DNA of 64,000 bases, from positions 20,970 through 84,969 of the IMG/VR virus record IMGVR_UViG_3300031963_000065, one strand, 5' to 3'. Shown one piece after another: positions 1-6,475 of the stretch. The stretch is from a virus. The notes beneath the pieces are model-generated. The model saw nothing but the letters and a program-made list of their open reading frames with translations. It was not told the DNA's origin and made no database searches. The stretch's first letter is position 1. Each line of letters begins with the position of its first letter. The translations under genes were made by a program, and so were the position numbers.

Positions 1-299
1 GTGTTGTGCTCAGACACAGGATCCTTCTGACCCAGAGTGGTCAGAGAGTTCTCAATATACCAACCACCAGGACCTTGGAATGCGTGACTGTAGAGTTTCA
101 CGAACGGAAGGTCCTCACCGTTCGGAGCAGGCAGGAAACGGATGACGGCATAACCATTGCCGCTCTTATCACATTCTAGTTTCCACAGGCGCTCATCGCC
201 ACTGGAACCGCCATTGTTATTCATTTTTTCGACTTCCTTGACCAGTTTTGCGGTCAGGGAGCCAAGCTTAGATTGCTTCTTAAGGTCTGCGAAAGACAT
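1..299 (-). CDS. 32: gp32 single-stranded DNA-binding protein, 3' part cut off by window edge
   Basis: This gene covers single-stranded DNA during replication, recombination and repair in T4-like phages. The start MSFADLKKQSKLGSL and the stretches RLWKLECDKSGNGYAVIRFL and GGWYIEN closely follow the opening of T4 gp32, including the WKL...GNGYAVIRFLP core. About 99 residues are visible and the rest, including the zinc-binding part, lies left of the window. An SD-like GAGG precedes the ATG and a good sigma-70 promoter lies 44-72 bases upstream. The order gp32, gp59, gp33 matches T4, which supports the call. Confidence 0.93.
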   Translation of the reverse strand, partial: MSFADLKKQSKLGSLTAKLVKEVEKMNNNGGSSGDERLWKLECDKSGNGYAVIRFLPAPNGEDLPFVKLYSHAFQGPGGWYIENSLTTLGQKDPVSEHN

Positions 300-342
300 T
301 TGGATTACCTCGGATTAATTGGATTCGGGGGATTACTCGGAT

Positions 343-371
343 AGTATAACAGGGATGCCCTCAGTCGTCAA
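343..371 (-). promoter_or_regulatory. sigma-70-type promoter of gp32
   Basis: On the minus strand TTGACG and TATACT are separated by exactly 17 bp. The promoter lies 44 bp upstream of the gp32 start and overlaps the 3' end of the DUF1825 gene, so gp32 can be expressed by host RNA polymerase apart from its upstream neighbours. Confidence 0.75.
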
Positions 372-693
372 GATATTGCTTGAGGGATTCGATTGTCTGA
401 TTCATACTGTCGAATAAAACTTGCATATCGGTCTCTGGTGGGAATCCCATCAGTGCTACCGATTTGCGAAGATTCTCTTTCATCTCAACCGCCTGTGGGT
501 CATCTGAAAGAGACAATCTAGTATACATGATCCTTTGCTTTTCTAGCAAGGTCTGTAACTTTTCAACGTGTTCTTTCTTGGTTTCATTATCCATTACACC
601 AAAGGTAAGGATACTTCCATAGATTTGTTCTTGAAGATTATTAATTTCTTCAAGTTCTTCTTGAATAATATCGGATTTAAAAAATTCACTCAT
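361..693 (-). CDS. DUF1825 family protein
   Basis: The 110-residue protein starts MSEFFKSDIIQEELEEIN and is helical and acidic. It resembles the DUF1825 family, found in cyanobacteria and their phages, whose function is unknown. The ATG lies inside the end of gp59 (8-base overlap ATGAGTGA), so translation is probably coupled. An upstream in-frame start would add 14 residues that overlap gp59 further and look uncharacteristic. The gene sits between gp59 and gp32, so a replication-related role is possible but only inferred. Confidence 0.75.
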   Translation of the reverse strand: MSEFFKSDIIQEELEEINNLQEQIYGSILTFGVMDNETKKEHVEKLQTLLEKQRIMYTRLSLSDDPQAVEMKENLRKSVALMGFPPETDMQVLFDSMNQTIESLKQYLDD

Positions 694-1276
694 TGATAAT
701 GGACCGCAAAATCTTTCGGTAGTTGAACACATCAATATTTAGGAATGGGGAATATTTTTTCAATTTCAAACTTACGGTTTCCCACACAGGGTCCAGAAGT
801 TTCTTATCAAAATCGTTTGAGAAATGGAATATTTTTTCGTAGATTGTGAAAGTTTCTAGCGATAGTTGCCCGCTTAGAAACTTTTTGAGTATCGGAGGGT
901 GACCTTTGGTACAGTTGAACAAACTCTCTAACTCGTTCTCCGATAACAATTCGTTGCTTTGCTCTTTGAATAAGTAGGTCAAACTCTGTTGACGCCTCAT
1001 CCACTCTGCGTATGTTCTTTCGCCAGAATTGATAATTTCTCCAATCCATAAGTTTTGTGGGTTGTCTGCGGATACAAAATTTGCAAGTAGAAAGTCTTTG
1101 ACTTCCTCATCAGAATATTTACGGCTGGTCTTCTCAAACCAGTATTTGTCTTTACGTTTATTGAAAGAAGTCACAGTTGCCCGTGACTTTCCTCCATACT
1201 TAAAAAAGTCATATTTACTGTTCGTAAAATGACTTTTCATCGAAAGATAAGTTTGATAAGTTTCAAATGGTGACAT
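686..1276 (-). CDS. 59: gp59 helicase loader
   Basis: In T4, gp59 loads the gp41 replicative helicase onto gp32-coated DNA. The 196-residue length fits the family. The stretches ETYQTYLSMKSHFTNSKYD, RKDKYWFEKTSRKY and LWIGEI match the spacing of T4 gp59 (YKLYLMIKQHMNGKYD, RRDKYFFQKLSEKY, AWIGDI). The ATG gives MSPFETYQ; a TTG four codons earlier is possible. The gene is in the conserved block gp33, gp59, gp32, and its end overlaps the DUF1825 start. Confidence 0.9.
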   Translation of the reverse strand: MSPFETYQTYLSMKSHFTNSKYDFFKYGGKSRATVTSFNKRKDKYWFEKTSRKYSDEEVKDFLLANFVSADNPQNLWIGEIINSGERTYAEWMRRQQSLTYLFKEQSNELLSENELESLFNCTKGHPPILKKFLSGQLSLETFTIYEKIFHFSNDFDKKLLDPVWETVSLKLKKYSPFLNIDVFNYRKILRSIINE

Positions 1277-1291
1277 AATAAACTTCAAAAA

Positions 1292-1807
1292 TTACTTTCC
1301 TCCCCAAGCAGTATATCTTGATTTTTCAGTATCACTCCATTGTCTAGCAACAAAGTCTTTACCAACACCAGTTCCCTCAACTCCCTTTAGTTTTGAAAGA
1401 ACTTTTGGTGGGGTATAACCACCGCCATATACAGAAGAAATGCTAAATCCAGCTCTTGCTAAATCATTGCGAATTGAGGAACTCATTGCTCTTTCTCCAA
1501 TCTTATCATCAGAGAAACCTTTTTGTACCCCACCAGAAGGTCTATACATTGGGATATCAAATGCTCTATCAGAATAGTGCCTTGATCCTTTAGAGTGCTT
1601 TCCTCCAGAGGTGGAACCAATCTCCCAACCCTGTTTTTTCATCCATGCTATAGCAGCATCTCTAGTCTTTTTATCATCAAACTCCAAATGATCATGATAA
1701 TTTTTACCACCATGACTTGGATCATATCCTCCGTGAGTTTCGTCACCAGTGATATATCCAGCTTTCATTTCGTTTATTACAGATATAAACTGATTAAACG
1801 TTTTCAT
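1292..1807 (-). CDS. Predicted head-packaged protein with capsid-targeting-like N-terminus and partial M15 peptidase-like motif
   Basis: The 171-residue protein opens MKTFNQFISVINEMKAG. This resembles the capsid-targeting sequence of T4 internal proteins (MKTYQEFIAEA), which takes proteins into the prohead and is removed by the gp21 protease; an I-N-E tripeptide near residue 13 would fit an I/L-x-E cleavage rule. Residues around 70-90 read HSKGSRHYSDRAFDIP, similar to the S-x-H...A-x-D zinc motif of M15 D-Ala-D-Ala peptidases, but I do not see the last histidine ligand. A CTAAATA late promoter lies about 20 bases upstream, as expected for a virion protein. The function is inferred. Confidence 0.6.
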   Translation of the reverse strand: MKTFNQFISVINEMKAGYITGDETHGGYDPSHGGKNYHDHLEFDDKKTRDAAIAWMKKQGWEIGSTSGGKHSKGSRHYSDRAFDIPMYRPSGGVQKGFSDDKIGERAMSSSIRNDLARAGFSISSVYGGGYTPPKVLSKLKGVEGTGVGKDFVARQWSDTEKSRYTAWGGK

Positions 1808-1825
1808 TTGAAGTTGTCTTTTATG

Positions 1826-1832
1826 TATTTAG
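1826..1832 (-). promoter_or_regulatory. Late promoter (CTAAATA)
   Basis: CTAAATA on the minus strand lies 19 bases before the ATG of the M15-like gene. It is a variant of the T4 late box TATAAATA and no other -35 element is needed for this class. Confidence 0.5.
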
Positions 1833-1833
1833 T

Positions 1834-2094
1834 TTACAGAGGAAGTTTTGCCTTCGAAGTCTTCTTCATAAAGTTGAGACGGATAGCATCCCACTTCAAT
1901 CTCTCTTTTAATGGTTTTGAGATAAGCTTCGTGACTGATTCTACCTCAAGACTGTTAATTTCACAATAGTGACAGATAGCATCAATGTAGTTGAAGTTTT
2001 CTTCAATCACAATCTTCTCAATTTCAAGAGCGAATTTAGAAGGAGTCAGAAACTTACTTTCTATTGCTTGTTCTAGTTCTTTGTTATTTTCCAT
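1834..2094 (-). CDS. 33: gp33 late transcription accessory protein
   Basis: In T4, gp33 joins gp55-RNA polymerase to the gp45 sliding clamp and so activates late promoters. The 86-residue protein starts MENNKELEQAIESKFLTPSK and contains IEKIVIEENFNYIDAICHYC, matching the T4 gp33 pattern in length, helix layout and the E-x-S-I-P-like stretch (CEINSLEVE). The first ATG in the long reading frame is too far upstream and inside the nuclease gene. The chosen ATG overlaps the nuclease stop by 11 bases. Confidence 0.82.
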   Translation of the reverse strand: MENNKELEQAIESKFLTPSKFALEIEKIVIEENFNYIDAICHYCEINSLEVESVTKLISKPLKERLKWDAIRLNFMKKTSKAKLPL

Positions 2095-2761
2095 AGAGTT
2101 CCAGTTTATCTCTAACAAACTTTCTAATGTATTCGCTGAGAAGTTTGATGTACTTTGATTTGTCTCGTTCTTCATAGACGACGCATTCTCCATTTTCACA
2201 AGCCATGATGATTACAAGTTTTTTAACTGAAATACCAGTCAGTTCGTACAGCATACATCCGTAAGCCATACATTGAACAAAATAGTGTTCGATCCACTCT
2301 CGTGGTTTTGGTTTTTTAGAAGTCTTAAAGTCGATTATAGCTAACTCACCGTCATATTCAGCGATGCAGTCAACTGTCCCAGCAATACCTAGTTGCTTAC
2401 TATATAGGGACCCTTCAAGGGCGTAAATATTATTTATACGATTTAAGTCTGATTTTGAAATTTTAAAGAGGAAATCAGAAATTGGTTGTACTTTTGGTAG
2501 TTCTTCATTCTTCAGATGATGTTCTACCAGAGTATGCATGTCTGTACCACGACTTGTTGCTGCCTTCGTGATACGATCTGCTTCTTCATCACCGACTTTC
2601 TTTCTCCAGTTGACGAAAATCTCCCTATTAAAATGACTGGTCACCGAAGTGATGGAGACCAGTCTAAGAAGTTCTTCTTCTGTAGGAACTCTGTAATACC
2701 TTACACCATCAATAGTCTCCCTCTCAAGTTGAGGGAGATCAATATCAACATGACTGAACAT
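2084..2761 (-). CDS. PD-(D/E)XK superfamily exonuclease
   Basis: The 225-residue protein has the RecB/Cas4/MGME1-type nuclease core. D132 in GTVDCIAEY and the D-F-K pair in LAIIDFKTSKKPK are the metal-binding and catalytic residues, and a later Q-x-x-A-Y (FVQCMAYGCML) fits motif QxxxY. An early R-G-T-D-M-H-T-L-V-E helix is typical as well. It likely degrades DNA ends during recombination or host DNA breakdown. The gene overlaps the phoH stop by one base (TAATG) and runs into gp33. Confidence 0.8.
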   Translation of the reverse strand: MFSHVDIDLPQLERETIDGVRYYRVPTEEELLRLVSITSVTSHFNREIFVNWRKKVGDEEADRITKAATSRGTDMHTLVEHHLKNEELPKVQPISDFLFKISKSDLNRINNIYALEGSLYSKQLGIAGTVDCIAEYDGELAIIDFKTSKKPKPREWIEHYFVQCMAYGCMLYELTGISVKKLVIIMACENGECVVYEERDKSKYIKLLSEYIRKFVRDKLELYGK

Positions 2762-3519
2762 TAAAAACCTGCTTCCATTTTTGCGAGAATGTATTCTTTA
2801 ACAAGTCCAGAGCGGACAATATCATCAACCCCAAATTCAATTATATCAAAAGAAGGCATTTTACGCAATACACTCATAAAATCATGAATACCATTACGCT
2901 CATTTGACTTCTGCAAATCAGACTGAACCGCATCACCACAGAAACAAATTCTAGTATTTTCACCAACACGAGTGATAATAGAGTCTAATTCATGGAAGTT
3001 TAGGTTCTGATATTCATCAACAATAATAATAGAGTTATCAAGTGTAGTTCCACGAAGGAACGAAGTACTCCAAAACTTGATTGTTTCTTGTGACTTGAGA
3101 TTACCATAGAGCATCTCGAAATCAGCATCACTAGGCATCTGGAACATATATTTCACCATATTCTTATAAGGAATTTGGTAAATATCCGCCTTATCTTCAT
3201 GAGAACCAGGAAGGAACCCAATCTCTCTGGTAGCAACTAGAGAACGAACAAGGTAAATGCGTTCATAAGGTGTATGTTCATTCAATACATCTTGAAGAGC
3301 ATTATAAAGTGTGATAAAGGTTTTACCAGTACCAGCACAACCATATGCTACTAAATGTTTACCTTCTTGATAGGAATTAAATAATCTTTTTTGATTATCC
3401 GTAAGGGGATCAATATCAATAAGGTAATCGGAACTTAGAGGTTTCTTCCTCTTCATCTGCTTTGCAGTGAGACCAACCCCGATAGGTTGCTCTGCAGACG
3501 ATCTTTTTCTTCTTGCCAT
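2761..3519 (-). CDS. phoH: PhoH-like P-loop ATPase
   Basis: This is a 252-residue NTPase of the PhoH family, very common in marine phages. Walker A is GCAGTGKT near residue 61 and Walker B with sensor residues is SIIIVDEYQNL near residue 166. The basic N-terminus MARRKRS is usual in phage copies. The bacterial family is linked to phosphate starvation, but its biochemical role in phages is not settled. It is coupled by one-base overlaps to the genes on either side. Confidence 0.93.
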   Translation of the reverse strand: MARRKRSSAEQPIGVGLTAKQMKRKKPLSSDYLIDIDPLTDNQKRLFNSYQEGKHLVAYGCAGTGKTFITLYNALQDVLNEHTPYERIYLVRSLVATREIGFLPGSHEDKADIYQIPYKNMVKYMFQMPSDADFEMLYGNLKSQETIKFWSTSFLRGTTLDNSIIIVDEYQNLNFHELDSIITRVGENTRICFCGDAVQSDLQKSNERNGIHDFMSVLRKMPSFDIIEFGVDDIVRSGLVKEYILAKMEAGF

Positions 3520-3767
3520 TAGATTTTGTTTACTTTAGAACCAGGCATTTTCGCTGCACGGTGCAGCACATCGTTCCATCCAGGATTCTTCTTCCTGAGT
3601 TTGTCCTTCCACTCACCCACTTCACCAGGTTGTGGGCAGGTAGAAGGATCAGACCAGTCTCGAATCCATTCTGGATTTTCCACTTTCCACTGGTCCCATT
3701 CGTTGACGCTCATCGTCACTTCTTTTTGTTCACCAGTTTCTTTGTGGACTACAGGATATGTTGCCAA
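3519..3767 (-). CDS. Small conserved cyanophage protein, FmdB-like N-terminus
   Basis: The 82-residue product starts MATYPVVHKETGEQKEV and ends GWNDVLHRAAKMPGSKVNKI. The opening resembles FmdB-type phage proteins (M-P-T-Y-x-F...TGE) but has no zinc cysteines. I choose the TTG at 3767 because an AGGAGG Shine-Dalgarno ends about 8 bases upstream; the longer reading from a GTG would place that SD inside the start codon. The function is unknown. Confidence 0.72.
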   Translation of the reverse strand: MATYPVVHKETGEQKEVTMSVNEWDQWKVENPEWIRDWSDPSTCPQPGEVGEWKDKLRKKNPGWNDVLHRAAKMPGSKVNKI

Positions 3768-3793
3768 AATTTTCACCTCCTAATGATATGAAC

Positions 3794-4372
3794 TTATTTA
3801 TTGTTTAAATGAGAAGATATTTTCATAATATGATTGGTAAAATCTTCCAAAGATAAATCCCACTTCATCACATTACAAATTTTACAGCAAGGGGTACAAT
3901 TATCTTCTGTATAACCTTTAGTACTATCAATCCTATCAATTCCAGTATATAAAAAATCACCGCCAGTTTTTGATTGCGATTTTTTTACGGAAGATAATGA
4001 ATCACCACAATAAGAACAAGATTTTACTACATTTTCTGTAAAAAAATTTACATCAATGTCAAAGTTTAATCCTCTTCTATTAGCAGAAGTTCTATATGTG
4101 GAGTATAGGTCGTTTTTTGCGGCTTCACCATAAGATAATTTCCAAGGCATATTTTTTGCCCCTTTTGATTTCCAAGTAGATACATCTCTTTGAGAACATC
4201 CACAAGAATATCTTCTTCTTATGTTAAAACTATACATTTCTTTAGTCCCACCACATATAGAACATTTTACTTTCCCTTTAACATGATGACCTGGACCTTT
4301 TGCTGGTATTACATCCAATACGGTAAAGTTGCCTATGACATCTCCAACACTAATAGATGATTTTCTTCCCAT
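3794..4372 (-). CDS. HNH homing endonuclease, free-standing
   Basis: The 192-residue protein has an N-terminal zinc-ribbon-like DNA-binding part (CSICGG...YSCGCSQ, residues 37-60) seen in many phage homing endonucleases. Its C-terminal HNH core has cysteine pairs CSYCG (residue 118) and CCKIC (residue 161) around TGIDRIDSTKGYTEDNC. It nicks or cuts DNA to spread its own gene. It lies between thyX and the FmdB-like gene, both widely conserved in cyanophages, so it looks like an insertion. It has its own TATAAATA promoter. Confidence 0.85.
   Translation of the reverse strand: MGRKSSISVGDVIGNFTVLDVIPAKGPGHHVKGKVKCSICGGTKEMYSFNIRRRYSCGCSQRDVSTWKSKGAKNMPWKLSYGEAAKNDLYSTYRTSANRRGLNFDIDVNFFTENVVKSCSYCGDSLSSVKKSQSKTGGDFLYTGIDRIDSTKGYTEDNCTPCCKICNVMKWDLSLEDFTNHIMKISSHLNNK
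3795..3802 (-). promoter_or_regulatory. Late promoter (AATAAATA)
   Basis: AATAAATA on the minus strand lies 28 bases before the TTG start of the FmdB-like gene and overlaps the last codons of the upstream HNH gene. It would restore expression of phoH and later genes below the inserted endonuclease gene. Confidence 0.55.
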
Positions 4373-4396
4373 AGTAGTAATGTATCCAACTACTTA

Positions 4397-4404
4397 TATT
4401 TATA
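4397..4404 (-). promoter_or_regulatory. Late promoter (TATAAATA) of the HNH gene
   Basis: A perfect T4 late box TATAAATA lies 24 bases before the HNH start codon, in the short gap after thyX. Confidence 0.7.
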
Positions 4405-4415
4405 ATATGGATACA

Positions 4416-5069
4416 TTACAGAACCCATTGATTTTCTACTCCCCCAAGTGCTTCTGTACAGATAGGAAATTGCTCGGCAAAGATTTTTTTACATTCTTTA
4501 GCAATATCCATATGCTCTTTTTGCGTTCCATTTTTTTCTCGGAGTGCAATATATGTGATCCAAGACCTGCAACTACCCGCCATATAAAGACGAGTAGGAG
4601 TCGCCAGAGGAAGCACAAAGCGAGCAGACTCTTTTGCTACTCCGTGAGCAAGAAGTTCCTTGTAGAGGCGCATACCCTCCGCAAAATGGTCTTGAATCTT
4701 ACTTTGTAGCGTCAGTTTTTCATATTCGCCAATATCATCAATAGAGTTTTGACGATTCTTGGTATCCTGACGACGAAGATCGGGAACGGGAATATACTCT
4801 GAAATCAGTGAAGTATCAGCATAGCGTTGTGAGAACTCTTGATATGTGAAACTACGGTGACGCAAAATTTGAGCTGCGATACCACGATTGGTTTCAATCT
4901 CAAGAGTCATAAAACTCTGCTCAAACACAGACCAATGGTTGTGCTTGATGCAATAAGCAAGCAACTTGGAATAGTTTTCGTTGTCTTGATTTGCAGGATT
5001 ACTGACTCTTGCTACATACGCCATTGTCTTTTCGGCGTCTGGAGTTACACTAACCAGTTTTACAGTCAT
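4416..5069 (-). CDS. thyX: Flavin-dependent thymidylate synthase ThyX
   Basis: ThyX methylates dUMP to dTMP using FAD, NADPH and methylene-tetrahydrofolate, supplying thymidine for phage DNA. The signature RHRSFTYQEFSQRYA (about residues 69-83) is the ThyX motif RHRxxSxxExSxRY with T in place of the central S. The 217-residue length is normal. The start codon overlaps the preceding 54-residue gene by ATGA. Together with NrdB and glutaredoxin it forms the nucleotide supply set of the window. Confidence 0.95.
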   Translation of the reverse strand: MTVKLVSVTPDAEKTMAYVARVSNPANQDNENYSKLLAYCIKHNHWSVFEQSFMTLEIETNRGIAAQILRHRSFTYQEFSQRYADTSLISEYIPVPDLRRQDTKNRQNSIDDIGEYEKLTLQSKIQDHFAEGMRLYKELLAHGVAKESARFVLPLATPTRLYMAGSCRSWITYIALREKNGTQKEHMDIAKECKKIFAEQFPICTEALGGVENQWVL

Positions 5070-5230
5070 TTACCAAATCCTTTTGATGTTTTCTTTTCTA
5101 AGTCTGCGAGTTGTTCTTTCAACTCACGAAGTTGCACTTTCATCTCACGAATCTTTTCATCGGTATAGAGATGGTCTTGCTTGATGAGACGCTCAAGCAA
5201 CTTTACAAGTTTTTTAGATCTACTAGTCAT
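5066..5230 (-). CDS. 54-residue coiled-coil protein upstream of ThyX
   Basis: The protein MTSRSKKLVKLLERLIKQ... is strongly helical with heptads of L and K/E (REMKVQLRELKEQLADLEKK) and ends TSKGFGK. Its stop and the ThyX start share ATGA, and its own start shares one base with the stop of the upstream gene (TAATG). This tight coupling on both sides supports a real gene. A short coiled-coil ORF in this place is usual in cyanophages as I recall. The function is unknown. Confidence 0.7.
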   Translation of the reverse strand: MTSRSKKLVKLLERLIKQDHLYTDEKIREMKVQLRELKEQLADLEKKTSKGFGK

Positions 5231-5400
5231 TAATCTGCATATCCATCATCATCGTCAAAAATTTCATCGTAGTCTTGTAGACCTACTTTTACTTCCTCAT
5301 AGTTGAGATAACTCTGAGTATCAGAGTATACTTCAGCTTTGAGAGAATCTACAAGTAATTCAAGATTACGGACGATGAGTTTAAGTTTTTCTTTGTCCAT
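5230..5400 (-). CDS. Small acidic conserved protein
   Basis: This 56-residue protein, MDKEKLKLIVRNLELLVDSL..., ends in an acidic tail DEIFDDDDGYAD. It is the first gene after the promoter at 5422-5450, so it leads the short operon with the coiled-coil gene and thyX. I chose the ATG at 5400 because the earlier in-frame codon would lie within the promoter's expected transcription start. No family is recognised. Confidence 0.65.
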   Translation of the reverse strand: MDKEKLKLIVRNLELLVDSLKAEVYSDTQSYLNYEEVKVGLQDYDEIFDDDDGYAD

Positions 5401-5421
5401 AAGATAGGGTTCTCTCAACTC

Positions 5422-5459
5422 ATTTTACACAAAAAAAGGGAGGTCGTCAAGACCTCCCC
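5422..5459 (-). promoter_or_regulatory. Composite terminator and sigma-70 promoter
   Basis: The hairpin GGGAGGTC / GACCTCCC is followed by seven T, an intrinsic terminator for the gene at 5466-5639. Its loop holds TTGACG (5445-5450), which is placed 17 bp before TAAAAT (5422-5427), so the same bases can act as the -35 box of the next transcript, leading to the thyX operon. Confidence 0.7.
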
Positions 5460-5465
5460 ATCTTA

Positions 5466-5639
5466 TTACTCACTCAGCATATTTCTACATACCCGTTTAC
5501 AAGTTTGTTGGTCATCATCACATTCTATTAGACAGTTAAAATAATCATTGACTAACTCCATTTCATCATTACAACGGTCAACTGTTTGCTCAAAGTGTCG
5601 CCATTCTGCAAGTTGATTGTAAGAGACAAGGTTGTGCAT
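5466..5639 (-). CDS. Small cysteine-containing protein
   Basis: The 57-residue protein MHNLVSYNQLAEWRHFEQ... has four cysteines in its C-terminal half (CLIECDDDQQTCKRVCR) that could form disulfides or bind metal. GGAGG sits five bases before the ATG at 5639, which decides this start over an in-frame codon six residues upstream. It is a one-gene unit between two composite terminator/promoter elements. Confidence 0.65.
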   Translation of the reverse strand: MHNLVSYNQLAEWRHFEQTVDRCNDEMELVNDYFNCLIECDDDQQTCKRVCRNMLSE

Positions 5640-5765
5640 AATGTCCTCCACGCACAAGGATAATCATAACAAATAATTTTCGCTCATTTGTATGACCTCA
5701 TTATTCTACCATATGTATATTAGATATGTTACTTAGGATACAAAAATTTATGCCTATTAGAGAAA

Positions 5766-5806
5766 CTTATAGACATAAAAAAAGAGGGAGAGTCAATCTC
5801 CCTCAA
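5766..5806 (-). promoter_or_regulatory. Composite terminator, stop codon and probable -35 box
   Basis: The hairpin GAGGGAGA / TCTCCCTC with a T7 tail is a terminator. Its loop TTGAC contains the TGA stop codon of the 51-residue gene and also a -35-like TTGACT. The matching -10 is weaker: TCTATA at 17 bp or TATAAG at 19 bp. Confidence 0.6.
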
Positions 5807-5948
5807 ACTTAAACATTTTTTCAAACCACTCATCTAGATGAATAGTATAACAGGACCAATAATTACAACCCCTGTATGTTAGTTGATAGCAAGCAGGAGG
5901 TCTATTGTCCTTATCCATATCATCATAATGATATTTGTAGTTGTCCAT
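5793..5948 (-). CDS. Microgene, 51 residues
   Basis: The protein MDNYKYHYDDMDKDNRPPAC... is rich in Y, W and C (CNYWSCYTIHLDEWFEKM). Its start overlaps the stop of the preceding 28-residue gene by TAATG and its stop lies inside the loop of the terminator hairpin. It is the last gene of a four-gene microgene row. No family is recognised. Confidence 0.6.
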   Translation of the reverse strand: MDNYKYHYDDMDKDNRPPACYQLTYRGCNYWSCYTIHLDEWFEKMFKFEGD

Positions 5949-6034
5949 TATTTGTCCAACCACTGAACATACATTGATAAAAATACGGTTGTTAAAGCAA
6001 TCGCAGCAGTAGTTGATACCATGAACTGTACCAT
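5948..6034 (-). CDS. 28-residue predicted membrane peptide
   Basis: The peptide MVQFMVSTTAAIALTTVFLS... is almost one transmembrane helix, followed by MYVQWLDK. An AGGAG ends nine bases before the ATG, and TAATG overlaps link it to genes on both sides. The small size leaves doubt, but signal and spacing are good. Confidence 0.55.
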   Translation of the reverse strand: MVQFMVSTTAAIALTTVFLSMYVQWLDK

Positions 6035-6132
6035 TACCTTGCTCCTACTAATTGTGCTAGTTGGGCTTGATGACGACGCTCTTCTTTTTGTTTTTGCTCT
6101 TTAATGATTTGCAAGAAGTTTAGTTTCTTCAT
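6034..6132 (-). CDS. 32-residue basic peptide
   Basis: The peptide MKKLNFLQIIKEQKQKEERR... is a single charged helix. An AGGAGG seven bases upstream of the ATG and overlaps on both sides (ATGA and TAATG) support translation. No family is recognised. Confidence 0.55.
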   Translation of the reverse strand: MKKLNFLQIIKEQKQKEERRHQAQLAQLVGAR

Positions 6133-6266
6133 TTGTGCCCCTCCTTTACATACTTAACACCACGATAGGTTTCGTTGTATTGTTGGGGTTGTTGCATCAT
6201 CTGTTGTTGATATGCGATACGCTTTTCGGTATCGTATTCAGCACCACGATAAACTACTTTCGACAT
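6129..6266 (-). CDS. 45-residue protein with two YRG(A/V)xY motifs
   Basis: The protein MSKVVYRGAEYDTEKRIAYQ... repeats a short motif, VVYRGAEY near the start and TYRGVKY near the end, around a Q-rich middle. YRG-x-x-Y resembles the small cyanobacterial DUF4278 family. AGGAG lies seven bases before the ATG. It is the first gene after the second riboswitch-like element. Confidence 0.62.
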   Translation of the reverse strand: MSKVVYRGAEYDTEKRIAYQQQMMQQPQQYNETYRGVKYVKEGHK

Positions 6267-6300
6267 TGGTTTTCTCCTAAAGAAATGAGATGGTTAGTCC

Positions 6301-6472
6301 CGTTCCTTCAGTCGGCTTTTGCGTCTATGAAACAACCTTTCTTTGTGACTTGTTCAATTTCTAATATGAGACCAATTTTTTCATGGTCAGTGACGAAGTT
6401 ACTAGCATTAACTCTACTAATGAGAAGTTGTGCCTGTAAGCAAGATAAAAAGAGTTGCTCCATAGATGAACG
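6301..6472 (-). ncRNA. Downstream-peptide/glutamine-II riboswitch-like element A, with an ORF in its P2 loop
   Basis: The 5' part CGTTCATC lies at 6465-6472. The 3' part, GACGCAA then AGCCGACTGAAGGAACG, lies at 6301-6325. Together they match the conserved parts of the cyanobacterial Downstream-peptide (glutamine-II) RNA as I remember it: CGUUCAUC, P2, GACGCAAGU, GCCGACU, GAAGGAACG. P1 is CGTTC with GAACG. P2 pairs TCTATGGAG with TTTCATAGA, nine pairs including G-T. Unusually, about 130 bases holding a 51-codon ORF separate the halves, and the ORF start codon lies within P2. Confidence 0.55.
6308..6463 (-). CDS. 51-residue protein enclosed by riboswitch-like element A
   Basis: The protein MEQLFLSCLQAQLLISRVNA... 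is hydrophobic at the N-terminus and ends KKGCFIDAKAD. There is no Shine-Dalgarno; the ATG is part of the predicted P2 helix and the stop overlaps the conserved GACTGAAGG of the 3' half. If the RNA folds on glutamine, the start would be hidden. No family is recognised. Confidence 0.5.
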   Translation of the reverse strand: MEQLFLSCLQAQLLISRVNASNFVTDHEKIGLILEIEQVTKKGCFIDAKAD

Positions 6473-6475
6473 ATC

